NCBI RefSeq assembly: GCF_007750395.1 | Contig: NZ_CP036281.1 | Span: forward strand, 3,123,001-3,187,000 | DNA: 64,000 bases | Direction of reading: 5' to 3' | DNA from: Polystyrenella longa | GTDB lineage: Bacteria > Planctomycetota > Planctomycetia > Planctomycetales > Planctomycetaceae | In this document: positions 1-8,723 of the stretch, piece by piece | Layout of the letters: every line of letters starts with the position of its first letter | How positions within the stretch are numbered: position 1 is the stretch's first letter | The notes under the pieces: generated by a model | What the model was told of the DNA's origin: nothing | What the model saw: only the letters and a program-made list of their open reading frames with translations | The model's database searches: none | Translations under genes and position numbers: made by a program

Positions 1-1
1 C

Positions 2-388
2 AGCTCAATTTCTTCTTGCAGCTCTGTTTCTTACCAAGCTTGCTGTGCTCCTGAGCCCAGCTGTGGATGCAGCACTCCTGAGCCTAGCTGCTACGCTCCT
101 GCTCAAAGCTGTGGTGCTCCTGCACCTAGCTGTGGCGGACACGTATCCAGCTGTGGTGCTCCTGCTCCTAGCTATGGTTGTGGCGCTCCTGCTCCTAGCT
201 GTGGTTGTGGTGGTGGTTCCAGCTACGGAACTAGCTATGCACCATCTCACTCTGCTCCTGCAGCACCAGCAGCACCAGCTGCTCCAGCAGCTCCTCCAGA
301 AGCACCTGCACCTCCGATGGGCTACAACGTCCGTCCGAACCGCTACCAGCGCGTAAGCTACCGCGTTCTGCGCGTTCTGGAACGCTAA
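2..388 (+). CDS. Cysteine/proline-rich repeat protein, 5' end missing
   Basis: The reading frame is open from the left edge to the TAA at 386-388, so the start lies outside the window. The visible 128 residues are built from degenerate copies of a Gly-Ala-Pro-Ala-Pro-Ser-Cys-Gly unit in roughly the first 70 residues, followed by an Ala/Pro-rich stretch and a basic tail ending in VLRVLER. The paired cysteines and lack of globular sequence suggest an exported, disulfide-linked surface or envelope protein, as is common in planctomycetes. I recognise no named family. The frame is supported by the repeat periodicity and by a strong terminator 57 bases downstream. A longer open frame on the opposite strand over the same bases is a by-product of the repeats. 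Function unknown. Confidence 0.7.
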   Translation, partial: SSISSCSSVSYQACCAPEPSCGCSTPEPSCYAPAQSCGAPAPSCGGHVSSCGAPAPSYGCGAPAPSCGCGGGSSYGTSYAPSHSAPAAPAAPAAPAAPPEAPAPPMGYNVRPNRYQRVSYRVLRVLER

Positions 389-445
389 ATTGATATCTGG
401 AGCAACCACGTGTTCGCTCTGGATACAATAATAGATGAAGCATAA

Positions 446-480
446 AACCCATCCTGGATAGTTTTCCAGGATGGGTTATT
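446..480 (+). terminator. Rho-independent terminator of the Cys-rich gene
   Basis: A perfect 13-bp inverted repeat (arms 446-458 and 465-477, loop of 6) is followed by a short AT-rich run. It lies between the Cys-rich gene and the kinase gene and separates their transcription. Confidence 0.8.
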
Positions 481-574
481 TCATGTGATGACCATTACTG
501 GTATATTTTTATCTCACGCCAAATCAATCTCTTCACTCGGCAGCAGTTACGTTTTTGTATTCAGGAAAAGTCAT

Positions 575-1657
575 ATGTCTCGGATTACCAATGTTCCCCG
601 AAATGAGTGGGAACTGTTCAATTATGGTCAACGAGACTTTCATCGATTCTCCGTGAATTCAAAAGAGCGAGAAGTCCCCTTCACAATACCGATTCGAGTC
701 TCTGAACGATACGAGATACAGGACACGCTCGCTCGGGGAGGCGGTGGGGTCATTTTCACTGCGATTGATCTCCATACACAAAACAAGGTACTGATCAAAA
801 CGATCGCCGGATACCAGATACCTCGAGGCTCACTGGAAGAACCGTTAGACGAAGTCGTGGACTCGATTCGCCGGGTCCGGCACCATTTGCAAACCGAACG
901 ACGTATTCTCGTGCAACTTCGAAAACTGGGTTGCAACAATGTCCCTCATCCACACGATTACATTTTCGACTGGAACCCTGCCCTCGCTGGTCCATACCGG
1001 ACTCCCAAGGACGAACTATGGTCTTTTGAGGATGTCGAAGTACTGAAATCGGAACCTTACCTGGTCATGGAATGGGTCGATGGCTTCAGCGGTAAAGAAG
1101 TCCTTCAGCGATTCTATCCTCAAGGAATTTCTGAGCAGCAGGCGTTGTATCTGGTTGATCAAGTTGCAGCCGTGATCGAGACAATGCACCAATCCTGGCA
1201 GATGCCGAACGATATGACCTGGGATCTGGTTTATCAGGACTTGAAGCCATCAAACATTCTGATTGACGATTTCGGGCACGCCACCCTCATCGACTTTGGG
1301 GGATGTCAGATCGTCATTGACGGGGAATTAATCCTGCATGGTTCCCACTCTCCGGGATACGCCGCGCCGGAATGTGGACTCAATAAAACGCCCATCACCC
1401 CCGCGGCAGATGTCTACAGCTTGGGCACGACATTATATAGCCTGGTCACTGGCATCAATTTGCGGCGAGAATTACAGCGGAAACAACAATCGGACGAGAC
1501 TGCACGAGCGGTTGAGCTCGATTTTTCCTCCGATAATCGAATTTCCTCTGAGGTGCGGGAACTGATTTGTGACTGCACTCAACTTGATCCAACAGAACGA
1601 TTAAGCACGGCCATCGAATTTCGAGAACGCCTCAAACCGTTGATCCACGAATTCTGA
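575..1657 (+). CDS. Serine/threonine protein kinase
   Basis: Eukaryotic-type protein kinase that transfers ATP gamma-phosphate to Ser/Thr. Counting from the chosen ATG, the kinase signatures appear in order: glycine-rich loop near residues 53-58, lysine of the VLIK motif at 75, YLVMEW hinge at 162-167, catalytic loop YQDLKPSN at 220-227, DFG at 240-242, APE at 264-266, and the ADVYSLG helix at 278-284. The catalytic loop has Tyr-Gln-Asp in place of His-Arg-Asp, but the Asp, Lys and Asn are kept, so activity is expected. A ~43-residue N-terminal extension precedes the domain and no membrane segment is seen, so it is probably cytosolic. The ATG at 575 has AGGAAAAG just upstream; a GTG at 485 would add 30 unrelated residues. 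A pseudokinase gene follows 174 bases downstream. Confidence 0.9.
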   Translation: MSRITNVPRNEWELFNYGQRDFHRFSVNSKEREVPFTIPIRVSERYEIQDTLARGGGGVIFTAIDLHTQNKVLIKTIAGYQIPRGSLEEPLDEVVDSIRRVRHHLQTERRILVQLRKLGCNNVPHPHDYIFDWNPALAGPYRTPKDELWSFEDVEVLKSEPYLVMEWVDGFSGKEVLQRFYPQGISEQQALYLVDQVAAVIETMHQSWQMPNDMTWDLVYQDLKPSNILIDDFGHATLIDFGGCQIVIDGELILHGSHSPGYAAPECGLNKTPITPAADVYSLGTTLYSLVTGINLRRELQRKQQSDETARAVELDFSSDNRISSEVRELICDCTQLDPTERLSTAIEFRERLKPLIHEF

Positions 1658-1831
1658 TGACTTTTCTTTATCGATGCTGCTGACTTAACGTATCTCTATG
1701 GCATACCATACAGCCAATCCCCATCAGCAAGCACATTGATACTGATGTTTAAGGTGAGCCGGGAATTGAACCGCGGGCCCATTGTTTTTACGTAACGTCC
1801 TGTATTACTGATTGAACTGGCAAAGAGCTTA

Positions 1832-2959
1832 ATGACTTTGGACTCCGGACAACGACTTCCCGGTTTGCGCTGGTCACATTATCAAATTGACCAACTAAAG
1901 AGTGGTGAAGACTATTCCCCTTTGTATTCCGCTTTCAAGATCCTGTTTAACCATCGCTATGATGAACAGGAATTCTACGAAACTGCGCCGGAAGAATGGT
2001 TACCGATATGGGTACGCACCACGATTCGTCCCAGTTCAAACGACGAAGAAGAACTTCAGTCGCGGATTCGTTTACTCCGGTATGAAATGGACTCTATCCT
2101 GACTGCTGGCAGTGCATGGACTCCGGATCCGCTGGACTGGGTCGAATTTCGACCACCAGAACCGGCTCCGGAATCAGAACAGGCGGATAATCCTTCCGAT
2201 GAACGAGTTCAGAAAACTCCAGAAGAGTCCTCCGAAGAAACGGAGACTCCCCTGCCCGCTGCGATGCTCGTATTTACAATGATACAGGGAGACAACCTGT
2301 CCGTCGCGCAGCGAAAATGGCCGGATGATTCCATGCTACGGATTCGATTTCTGACCGAGTGGTTGAACTTTCTTCAGGTTTTACACGAGAGAGAGCAATG
2401 TCTCGGCGCGATTTCTCCCGAAGAGATTATCGTCGATCGCTCAGGACATTTTCAGGTTTTGGCGACGGATCGAATTCTGCCTGTCACTCAGACGGAGCAT
2501 CTTCGCTGGTTTTTCCCACCAGGTCGGTATCCAACATCGTTTTCAGCCCCAGAGGTTCGGTCTAAGACGGCGGCGTTCGACTCCCGGAGCGATCTTTACA
2601 ACTGGGCTTGTCTCGCTATGTACGTCATTGGTGGCATCGACTTGACTCTGCGAAGCCCTGTGGACGAGAATCCATTAACTACTGAAGAACTCGAACAACT
2701 GACACGCAACCTGAAACGACTAACTGGGCGATATCTTGCGGCGATGAAATCGTTTGCACCGGGACGTTTTGGAACCTCGGAACAATTGGTTGTAGAAATC
2801 TGGAAATCCGCAATTCTCCAGGCCTTAAAAGCCGATCCCGAACAAAGACCGTCCTCGATTAGCGAGCTTCGAAATACAGCAGTCGAAGGTCGAACAGTTC
2901 ATAAAGTTGCCGAAAAAGTCAAAAGCTGGTTCCGTCCTGTAGAACGTGGATCAGAGTAA
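1832..2959 (+). CDS. Kinase-fold protein, probable pseudokinase
   Basis: 375-residue protein that follows the kinase gene on the same strand. The C-terminal two thirds follow the order of a kinase C-lobe: a helix with FLQVLHE (residues 181-187), a catalytic-loop-like LGAISPEEIIVD (191-202), a beta hairpin ending ATDR where DFG should be (211-214), an SAPEV motif (238-242) and SRSDLYNWA (251-259) like the SDVYSLG helix. The catalytic Asp, the following Lys/Asn and DFG are all absent, and no clear glycine loop is seen, so ATP transfer is unlikely. An acidic linker spans about 110-140. Likely role, by inference: regulator or scaffold for the upstream kinase. A very divergent active kinase is not excluded. 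The start ATG has only a weak upstream AAAGAG. Confidence 0.7.
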   Translation: MTLDSGQRLPGLRWSHYQIDQLKSGEDYSPLYSAFKILFNHRYDEQEFYETAPEEWLPIWVRTTIRPSSNDEEELQSRIRLLRYEMDSILTAGSAWTPDPLDWVEFRPPEPAPESEQADNPSDERVQKTPEESSEETETPLPAAMLVFTMIQGDNLSVAQRKWPDDSMLRIRFLTEWLNFLQVLHEREQCLGAISPEEIIVDRSGHFQVLATDRILPVTQTEHLRWFFPPGRYPTSFSAPEVRSKTAAFDSRSDLYNWACLAMYVIGGIDLTLRSPVDENPLTTEELEQLTRNLKRLTGRYLAAMKSFAPGRFGTSEQLVVEIWKSAILQALKADPEQRPSSISELRNTAVEGRTVHKVAEKVKSWFRPVERGSE

Positions 2960-2990
2960 GACATCACTGAATAAATGGTCCTTTTTAACG

Positions 2991-3737
2991 ATGCCTCCAA
3001 TCGATATTCACGTTCATCTACTTCCACGAATCTGTTCGCCGATTGATTTCTCCGGACAAGTCGCTGTCGTTATCGACATACTTCGCGCGACAACAACCAT
3101 CGCCACTGCACTCGCAAATGGCGCCAAGGCAGTCCACGCAGTGCAGGAAGTCTCGGAGGCACTTATGGTGGCAGAACAATTCATCGAGGGAGAATATCTC
3201 CTGGGCGGCGAACGGCATGGTGAAAAAATCGATGGTTTTCACTTGGATAACTCACCGTTGGCCTACACTCCTGAAGTGGTGAACGGCAAAGAGATCATCT
3301 TTACGACGACAAATGGAACGCGGGCGATGGCCCATTGCCGGATGGCGAAGGAGATTCATCTCGGTTCGTTCAATAATTTATCGGCACTGGTGAATCGACT
3401 GCAGGAAGAGGCTCCTAAAGAAGTCCATCTGTTGTGTGCGGGTACAGACAGTCTGATCACTCATGAAGATGTGTTGTTTGCCGGGGCAATCTGCGAAAAG
3501 CTGGGGGCGCCTTCCGATCAGGTTGAACCGGGGAATGATACGGCCAAACTCGCTTTGGATACCTGGAAAACCCACAGCCAGTCGCCCGAACTCTTTTATA
3601 AATCGCTGTGCAACAGCCGCGGGGGAGCGAATCTGGTTAAGCTTGGGTTCGATGCCGACATTAGACGGGCAGCAGAGCTGGATCTTTACGAGATTGTCCC
3701 GAATTACGACCCCAAAAGCGGGAAAATCACAGCATAG
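2991..3737 (+). CDS. comB: 2-phosphosulfolactate phosphatase family protein (ComB-like)
   Basis: ComB hydrolyses 2-phosphosulfolactate to sulfolactate in archaeal coenzyme M synthesis; bacterial homologues occur where coenzyme M is not made. Family blocks are clear: VAVVIDILRATTTIATAL near the start, LLGGERHGEKIDGF-LDNSP in the middle, and KEIIFTTTNGTRAM-LGSFNN after it, ending with the NSRGG-NLVKLGF region. I chose the ATG at 2991 because it opens with the short MPPIDIHVHLLP leader; a GTG at 2946 would overlap the pseudokinase gene by 14 bases and add 15 unrelated residues. No good Shine-Dalgarno precedes 2991. It may be co-transcribed with the kinase/pseudokinase genes. Confident family call; the substrate in this organism is unknown. 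Confidence 0.85.
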   Translation: MPPIDIHVHLLPRICSPIDFSGQVAVVIDILRATTTIATALANGAKAVHAVQEVSEALMVAEQFIEGEYLLGGERHGEKIDGFHLDNSPLAYTPEVVNGKEIIFTTTNGTRAMAHCRMAKEIHLGSFNNLSALVNRLQEEAPKEVHLLCAGTDSLITHEDVLFAGAICEKLGAPSDQVEPGNDTAKLALDTWKTHSQSPELFYKSLCNSRGGANLVKLGFDADIRRAAELDLYEIVPNYDPKSGKITA

Positions 3738-3877
3738 CCCGCTACCATACAGCGACCCCTGCGCGGGACGCTGTCTCTTCATTGTTAAGTCATGCTCAAG
3801 CTTGAGTCACGATCAGGAATTCGTCCCCTGATGCCAGACCAAGTTCACTCTTTGTTTTCAGCATTGTGGAAAGAAAC

Positions 3878-5524
3878 ATGCCCAAATCGATGGAACAAAT
3901 CGTTGCTCTATGCAAGCGACGTGGCTTTATCTTTCAAAACTCCGATATCTACGGCGGTCAGCAAGGCTTCTGGGATTATGGTCCGCTGGGAACAGAACTC
4001 AAGCGGAATGTGCGGAACGCCTGGTACAATACCATGATCACCCAGCACGATGAACTTTTCGTGCCGGAAGGAGCGCCTAGCGCTTTCCAAATGGTGGGGA
4101 TCGAAACCTCGATCATCATGAACCCCAAAGTATGGAAAGCATCTGGGCATTACGACTTGTTCCACGACTTCATGGTGGACTGCAAGTCGTGCAAGAGTCG
4201 TTTCCGCGTTGACCATATTACAACGCGTGTGGTACTCGATGCAGCGACGAACGCCCCTGTCGCGTGTGAAACCTACATGAAGGACGTCGAAAACGACACT
4301 GGCCTTTCCAAGGCACAACAGAAGCGACTCGACAAAGCCACCAAAGAATACGGCAAACCCACAATTGAAGAGACCATGCCTCTGGACAGCTATATGAAGC
4401 TGGCCGGTGACCAGCAATCTCCTCCCGTCGCACAATGCCCTGATTGTCGAGGCGAGCTGACCGATCCACGCGAATTCAATCTGATGTTTAAAACCATCGT
4501 AGGCGCGTTGGCAGGTGAAGAATCGACCGCCTTTCTCCGACCGGAAACAGCACAGGGAATGTTCGTCAACTTCAAAAATGTGGTCGACAGCAGCCGTGTG
4601 AAACTTCCGTTTGGAATCGCGCAGATCGGTAAGAGTTTCCGAAATGAAATCACACCTCGGAACTTCATCTTCCGTTCACGCGAATTTGAACAGATGGAGA
4701 TGGAATTCTTCTGTCGACCAGAAGAGTCTTTCCAATGGTATAAATATTGGCGTGACCGTCGTTTCAAATGGTATTCCGACTTGGGGATTAATCCCGACAA
4801 CCTGATCCTTCGGGACCATACGGAAGACGAACTGTCGCACTACTCCGTCGGAACAGCGGATGTCGAGTACTCCTATCCGTTCATGGAAGAAGGCGAATAT
4901 GGTGAACTGGAAGGAATTGCCCACCGGGGTGATTTCGACCTGCGTTCCCACATGGAAGGCAAACTTGTTCGAGAAGGCAACGAACTCGTTGTTGAAAAAG
5001 ATGAGCATGGCCAACCCCGTCATCGTGGAAGCGGAAAAGACCTGACCTACTTTGATGACCAGACGCGCGAACGATTTGTTCCCCATGTCATTGAGCCAGC
5101 TGCGGGTGCGGACCGAGCGACGTTGGCCTTTATTTGCGAAGCCTACACAGAGGACGAGCAACCGGACGACAAAGGCAGCATGCAGAAACGAACTGTGATG
5201 AAGTTCCATCCGTTACTCGCCCCCATCAAAGCGGCCGTTTTCCCGCTAATCAAGAAAGACGGTATGCTGGAAAAAGGGGCCGATCTTTATCGCCAGTTAA
5301 AACGAGCCGGTATCGCCAGTACGTATGCCCATCAGGGAGCCATTGGTCGACGTTACCGCCAACAGGACGAAATCGGTACTCCTTACTGCATTACTGTCGA
5401 TGGCGATACGCTGGAAGACGGCACTGTAACCATCCGTGATCGTGACAGCCTGCAGCAGGAACGGGTTCATGTAGACAAAGTGGTCGAAACGATCCGCTGT
5501 AAACTGGATGAATACGCAATCTGA
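3878..5524 (+). CDS. glyQS: Glycyl-tRNA synthetase (single-chain, class II)
   Basis: Charges tRNA-Gly in the cytosol. The N-terminus has the family pattern KRRGFIFQNSDIYGG followed by GFWDYGPLG. Class II motifs follow: FLRPETAQGMFVNF, then motif 2 in SFRNEITPRNFIFRSREFEQMEMEFF. The C-terminal anticodon-binding domain carries HQGAIGRRYRQQDEIGTPYC. Two CxxC pairs (CKSC near residue 90 and CPDC near 185) could bind zinc, as in other members. ATG 3878 has GGAAAG shortly upstream; a GTG four codons earlier is less likely. This is the single-polypeptide (alpha2) type rather than the GlyQ/GlyS two-subunit type. It stands alone and ends at a strong terminator. Confidence 0.95.
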   Translation: MPKSMEQIVALCKRRGFIFQNSDIYGGQQGFWDYGPLGTELKRNVRNAWYNTMITQHDELFVPEGAPSAFQMVGIETSIIMNPKVWKASGHYDLFHDFMVDCKSCKSRFRVDHITTRVVLDAATNAPVACETYMKDVENDTGLSKAQQKRLDKATKEYGKPTIEETMPLDSYMKLAGDQQSPPVAQCPDCRGELTDPREFNLMFKTIVGALAGEESTAFLRPETAQGMFVNFKNVVDSSRVKLPFGIAQIGKSFRNEITPRNFIFRSREFEQMEMEFFCRPEESFQWYKYWRDRRFKWYSDLGINPDNLILRDHTEDELSHYSVGTADVEYSYPFMEEGEYGELEGIAHRGDFDLRSHMEGKLVREGNELVVEKDEHGQPRHRGSGKDLTYFDDQTRERFVPHVIEPAAGADRATLAFICEAYTEDEQPDDKGSMQKRTVMKFHPLLAPIKAAVFPLIKKDGMLEKGADLYRQLKRAGIASTYAHQGAIGRRYRQQDEIGTPYCITVDGDTLEDGTVTIRDRDSLQQERVHVDKVVETIRCKLDEYAI

Positions 5525-5551
5525 TTTCACAGTTCGATTGAGCACAATAGC

Positions 5552-5592
5552 AAACGGCTGATTCTGATTAACAAAGGATCAGCCGTTTTTTT
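5552..5592 (+). terminator. Terminator after glyQS
   Basis: Perfect 11-bp inverted repeat (5552-5562 with 5578-5588) followed by a run of T. Confidence 0.85.
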
Positions 5593-5645
5593 ATGTTTGA
5601 ATGGGAACCACCATGGTTCGTGAGCAGAGACTCTGTTGCGTATTT

Positions 5646-6722
5646 TTATTCTATCGTAACCGATTGGACGCAACGAAACCCAGTGTGAAAGGCTCCCGAA
5701 GTGGGGTCCCCTTTCATACGGGCGGAGACACGATACCCCCAGCAGTAGGTATCGCTACACATGAAGGAACCACCTCTCTGGACCCGCTTGGGAATATTCT
5801 CTTCCATAGGATCGTAACTGCTGGCAGGTCCTTGGGGATTCTTGCGAGAACTCTTACCGTAATAATCTGGCGTGTAGTTGTCGTGACACCATTCCCAAAC
5901 ATTTCCAGAGATGTCGTACAGGCCGTATCCATTCGGGGAGAAAGACTTCACTGGAGCGGTCGTCTGAAAACCATCTTCAAGTCGATTCGTCTCCGGGAAG
6001 ACTCCCTGCCAGATGTTGATTGACCATTCGCCATCCGGAACTTGCTCATCTCCCCACGGATACCGTTTCTCCGACAGGCCCCCACGAGCGGCATATTCCC
6101 ATTCGGCTTCGGTGGGAAGTCGTTTGCCGGCCCATTTACAATACGCCTGAGCATCTTCCCAGGAGACATGGACGACAGGATGGTCCATTTTGTCTTCGAT
6201 GGTCGATTCAGGGCCTTGTGGGTGTCGCCAGTTGGCGCCATGAACATAGTCCCAGATCTGGTAAGGCCAGAGCGGGTTGGACTTCTGAAGAGTTGCTGGA
6301 TCGACAGAGGAGTTAAAACAGATAGACCCTGCCTGTAGGTTTTCTTCGGGAATAATGGATACATCCGGTATCCGGCCGATGAAGTCTTCTCGTTTCGGCT
6401 TACGTTCGGCAATCGTCTGGTAACCGGTCGCTTGCACGAATTTTGCAAACTGAGCGTTAGTCACTTCGGTTTGATCCATCCAGAATCCATCCAACTCCAC
6501 CAAGTGCGCGGGGGCTTCGTCGTTAAGATGACTTGGCATGTCTTTCATCTGGGGAGGCCCAGTATTGTTCCCCATCAGAAAGGTGCCTGCGGGGATCATA
6601 ACCATCCCTTCCGGCGGTTCGACCGGTGTGACCGAAGCGGCGTTCAGGTTGATCCAAACGAGCGATCCTGCCGCCACGACGGCGGAGAGCACGAACAATT
6701 TGAGGAGGTGAGCTTTAATCAT
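5646..6722 (-). CDS. Formylglycine-generating enzyme (sulfatase-modifying factor)
   Basis: Converts the active-site cysteine of type I sulfatases to formylglycine. It has an N-terminal hydrophobic signal/anchor (about residues 5-28), then the FGE-sulfatase domain: GMVMIPAGTFLMG, DQTEVTNAQFAKF, HPVVHVSWEDAQAYCKWAGKRLPTEAEWEYAARGG and YGLYDISGNVWEW. The C-terminal block RGGSFMCSDTYC...GFRC keeps both catalytic cysteines (C322 and C327) in the Cys-x4-Cys spacing of the human enzyme, which many family members lack. It is therefore probably a true FGE rather than a structural relative, exported or membrane-anchored. Planctomycetes carry many sulfatases, but none is next to this gene. It is convergent with glyQS and divergent from the TlpA-like gene. 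Confidence 0.9.
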   Translation of the reverse strand: MIKAHLLKLFVLSAVVAAGSLVWINLNAASVTPVEPPEGMVMIPAGTFLMGNNTGPPQMKDMPSHLNDEAPAHLVELDGFWMDQTEVTNAQFAKFVQATGYQTIAERKPKREDFIGRIPDVSIIPEENLQAGSICFNSSVDPATLQKSNPLWPYQIWDYVHGANWRHPQGPESTIEDKMDHPVVHVSWEDAQAYCKWAGKRLPTEAEWEYAARGGLSEKRYPWGDEQVPDGEWSINIWQGVFPETNRLEDGFQTTAPVKSFSPNGYGLYDISGNVWEWCHDNYTPDYYGKSSRKNPQGPASSYDPMEENIPKRVQRGGSFMCSDTYCWGYRVSARMKGDPTSGAFHTGFRCVQSVTIE

Positions 6723-7050
6723 CTTATTATGCAGTATCAGTGATGGAAATTATCAGCGATGTCAGGAGACAAGATATAGAGGCCGTCGCCGTTTTCAATC
6801 TAATTTCACAATGGCCGACCGTCTCGGAATTCCCTATGATTATCGGGCCGCTTAGAAGCGTCAATTACTGCCCCCAGGTAGCCAGAATCGGAACGATCTC
6901 TAAGGATAACATGCGAGAAGACCGTCTCACAGAAGAGAATCTGCTTCCACGACTATTATGCAGCTGCTGGAAGTGATTGTCCCTGTGATCCTTAAATCTT
7001 ACGCACTCAACATCTAAAGCACTCAACAAAACATCTCGAGAGAAAACTGT
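6723..7050. other. Intergenic region between divergent genes
   Basis: 328 bases between the FGE gene and the TlpA-like gene. A 78-codon open frame lies here, but it has no Shine-Dalgarno and no family resemblance. I see no RNA gene or clear palindrome; it presumably holds the two divergent promoters. Confidence 0.5.
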
Positions 7051-7644
7051 ATGCGCTGTTTCAAACTATTTGCTCTGAGCCTTCTACCGCTGTTTTGCAT
7101 CGTCGGATGTACTCCTGCTTCCGAAGCTGAATCTACGAAACCAGAGGAAAACAATGTTGAAGCAGAGTCGCCTGCTCCGATTGAGGTCGTTTATGGTGAT
7201 CTGAAGGATGTGCAGGAATTCATTGCGAAACAGGATGGAAAAGTCGTAGTTCTGGACACATGGTCGACGTGGTGCCTCCCCTGCCTGCGGGAGTTTCCCA
7301 ATCTGGTCGCCCTGCAAAAACAGTTTCCAGAAGATGTCGTCTGCGTCTCTCTAAATCTGAACTACGACGGGATTGAAGGGGAGCCTCCGACATCGTTTGA
7401 AGAGGATGTCCTCGTTCAGCTGCGAAAGTACAATGCGACGTTAACCAACTACATATGTACACAAGAATCCGAAGAAGTCTACGAATCCCTCCAGTTCGAT
7501 TCCCTTCCAGCCGTTTTTGTTTATGATAAGGCAGGAAATTTAGTGAAGCGGTTCGACAACAGTCAGTTGGAGTCACCTGATGACGAATTTACCTATAAAA
7601 AGGATATAATTCCGCAAGTTAAAGCGTTACTGGACGCAAAATAA
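7051..7644 (+). CDS. TlpA-like thioredoxin-fold lipoprotein
   Basis: Lipoprotein with signal peptide and lipobox CIVGC (lipidated Cys near residue 20), then an acidic linker and a thioredoxin fold. The redox motif is TWSTWCLPCLREFPNL (WCLPC near residue 75), and the cis-Pro loop is SLPAVFVYD. It probably reduces or isomerises thiols in the periplasm, like TlpA/ResA. The gene stands alone. The WCLPC dipeptide and downstream sheet order make the family call firm; the partner protein is unknown. The ATG lacks a strong Shine-Dalgarno, but the signal peptide begins immediately at it. Confidence 0.88.
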   Translation: MRCFKLFALSLLPLFCIVGCTPASEAESTKPEENNVEAESPAPIEVVYGDLKDVQEFIAKQDGKVVVLDTWSTWCLPCLREFPNLVALQKQFPEDVVCVSLNLNYDGIEGEPPTSFEEDVLVQLRKYNATLTNYICTQESEEVYESLQFDSLPAVFVYDKAGNLVKRFDNSQLESPDDEFTYKKDIIPQVKALLDAK

Positions 7645-7878
7645 TACGCCTTCTCCAGTAAAGGAGTCGATATCCCTCCAATGCCCTCGACAAAACAACT
7701 TGATCTCGTATAGCGACAGCGAGTCCGCGAGAGTTTAAGCAGGTCCTACGACCACTAAACTCGGAAAACTTCTGTCTTACAAAACTCGGGGACATTGTTG
7801 AAGTCAGGCGTTCAATCAATCCCTTTCGCCTTTTGTTCCCTCCCTGCATTCCGTCCCATCGTTCGAAAAGTAGAATCA

Positions 7879-8463
7879 ATGGAAAGACCGCCGAAATTAG
7901 GATTAAAGTGGTACAGCAGCCCTCGGAAGTTGCTGCGCGCGATCCTGATGTTGGACGACAGCCGCCATTCCATTGCATTAGGTACCGCAATCGGCATCGG
8001 CATCGGCATGACACCGACGGTGGGAATTCAGATGCTTATTGTCCTGCTGGTTTCTCTGCTGACGAGAAGGCTGTTTCAGTTCAACATAATTGCGGCCATG
8101 ATTGCCGTTTACATTTCCAATCCGTTGACGATGGTGCCGATTTATTACTTCGACTATCAGGTCGGAAGCTTGCTGATGGATGGAGAAGCACCACTTTCGA
8201 GATTGTCAGAGATTCTACATAACGACGCGAATCTCGCCTGGTGGAATCAGATCTACGCGCTGCTGGTAGAATTCGGTTGGCCCTTAGTATTGGGTTCATT
8301 AGTCATCGGCTGTGTGTCCGGGCTCTTAACCTACCCGGCAATGAATTACCTTCTGAAAAGCTTCCGCCTTGAAAAAAAAGTGGAGCCTCCGAAAGTCGTA
8401 ACCCCTCCTGAATACGTCCCCTCCCGCAAACGGACGACCGTCACTAGACAGACGACGCATTAG
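7879..8463 (+). CDS. DUF2062 membrane protein
   Basis: About 194 residues with the DUF2062 pattern: SIALGTAIGIGIGMTPTVGIQ, then a hydrophobic span LIVLLVSLLTRRLFQFN, then AVYISNPLTMVPIYYFDYQVG. A further hydrophobic segment lies near the C-terminus (WPLVLGSLVIGCVSGLLTY). This gives roughly three to four membrane spans and a charged C-terminal tail, in the inner membrane. Function of the family is unknown; in some proteins it is attached to glycosyltransferases. I chose the ATG at 7879 (MERPPKLG) because the upstream in-frame part from 7795 shows no family sequence. Confidence 0.85.
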   Translation: MERPPKLGLKWYSSPRKLLRAILMLDDSRHSIALGTAIGIGIGMTPTVGIQMLIVLLVSLLTRRLFQFNIIAAMIAVYISNPLTMVPIYYFDYQVGSLLMDGEAPLSRLSEILHNDANLAWWNQIYALLVEFGWPLVLGSLVIGCVSGLLTYPAMNYLLKSFRLEKKVEPPKVVTPPEYVPSRKRTTVTRQTTH

Positions 8464-8723
8464 TTCCTCAACAATAGCTTTGCTTTCTCCCGGTCACATT
8501 TCGATGGAGATCTGTAACAGTCATTCAAAAGTTAGTCTACGAAAGATTGCGACTCCGTAGGTTGCATACGTGAATCGCCCAAGACAAGAGGATTCATTTC
8601 CATTGATGATTCCCCAGTAGCGTTGTGAAATAGCACGAGTTCATTACACTGGATTGCCCGCTTTCTCTCTCGCTACTCTCTCTTCTAGAAAATCAGAATA
8701 CGGCTTTTCTGATTAACTCTCTT

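Noticed and set aside
5-409. A minus-strand gene over the left-edge repeats
   Set aside because: The sequence is low-complexity antisense of a Cys/Pro repeat, with no ribosome site; the plus-strand frame has regular repeats and a terminator.
6740-6976. A 78-codon gene between the FGE and TlpA-like genes
   Set aside because: No ribosome site, no recognisable sequence, and it occupies the expected divergent promoter region.
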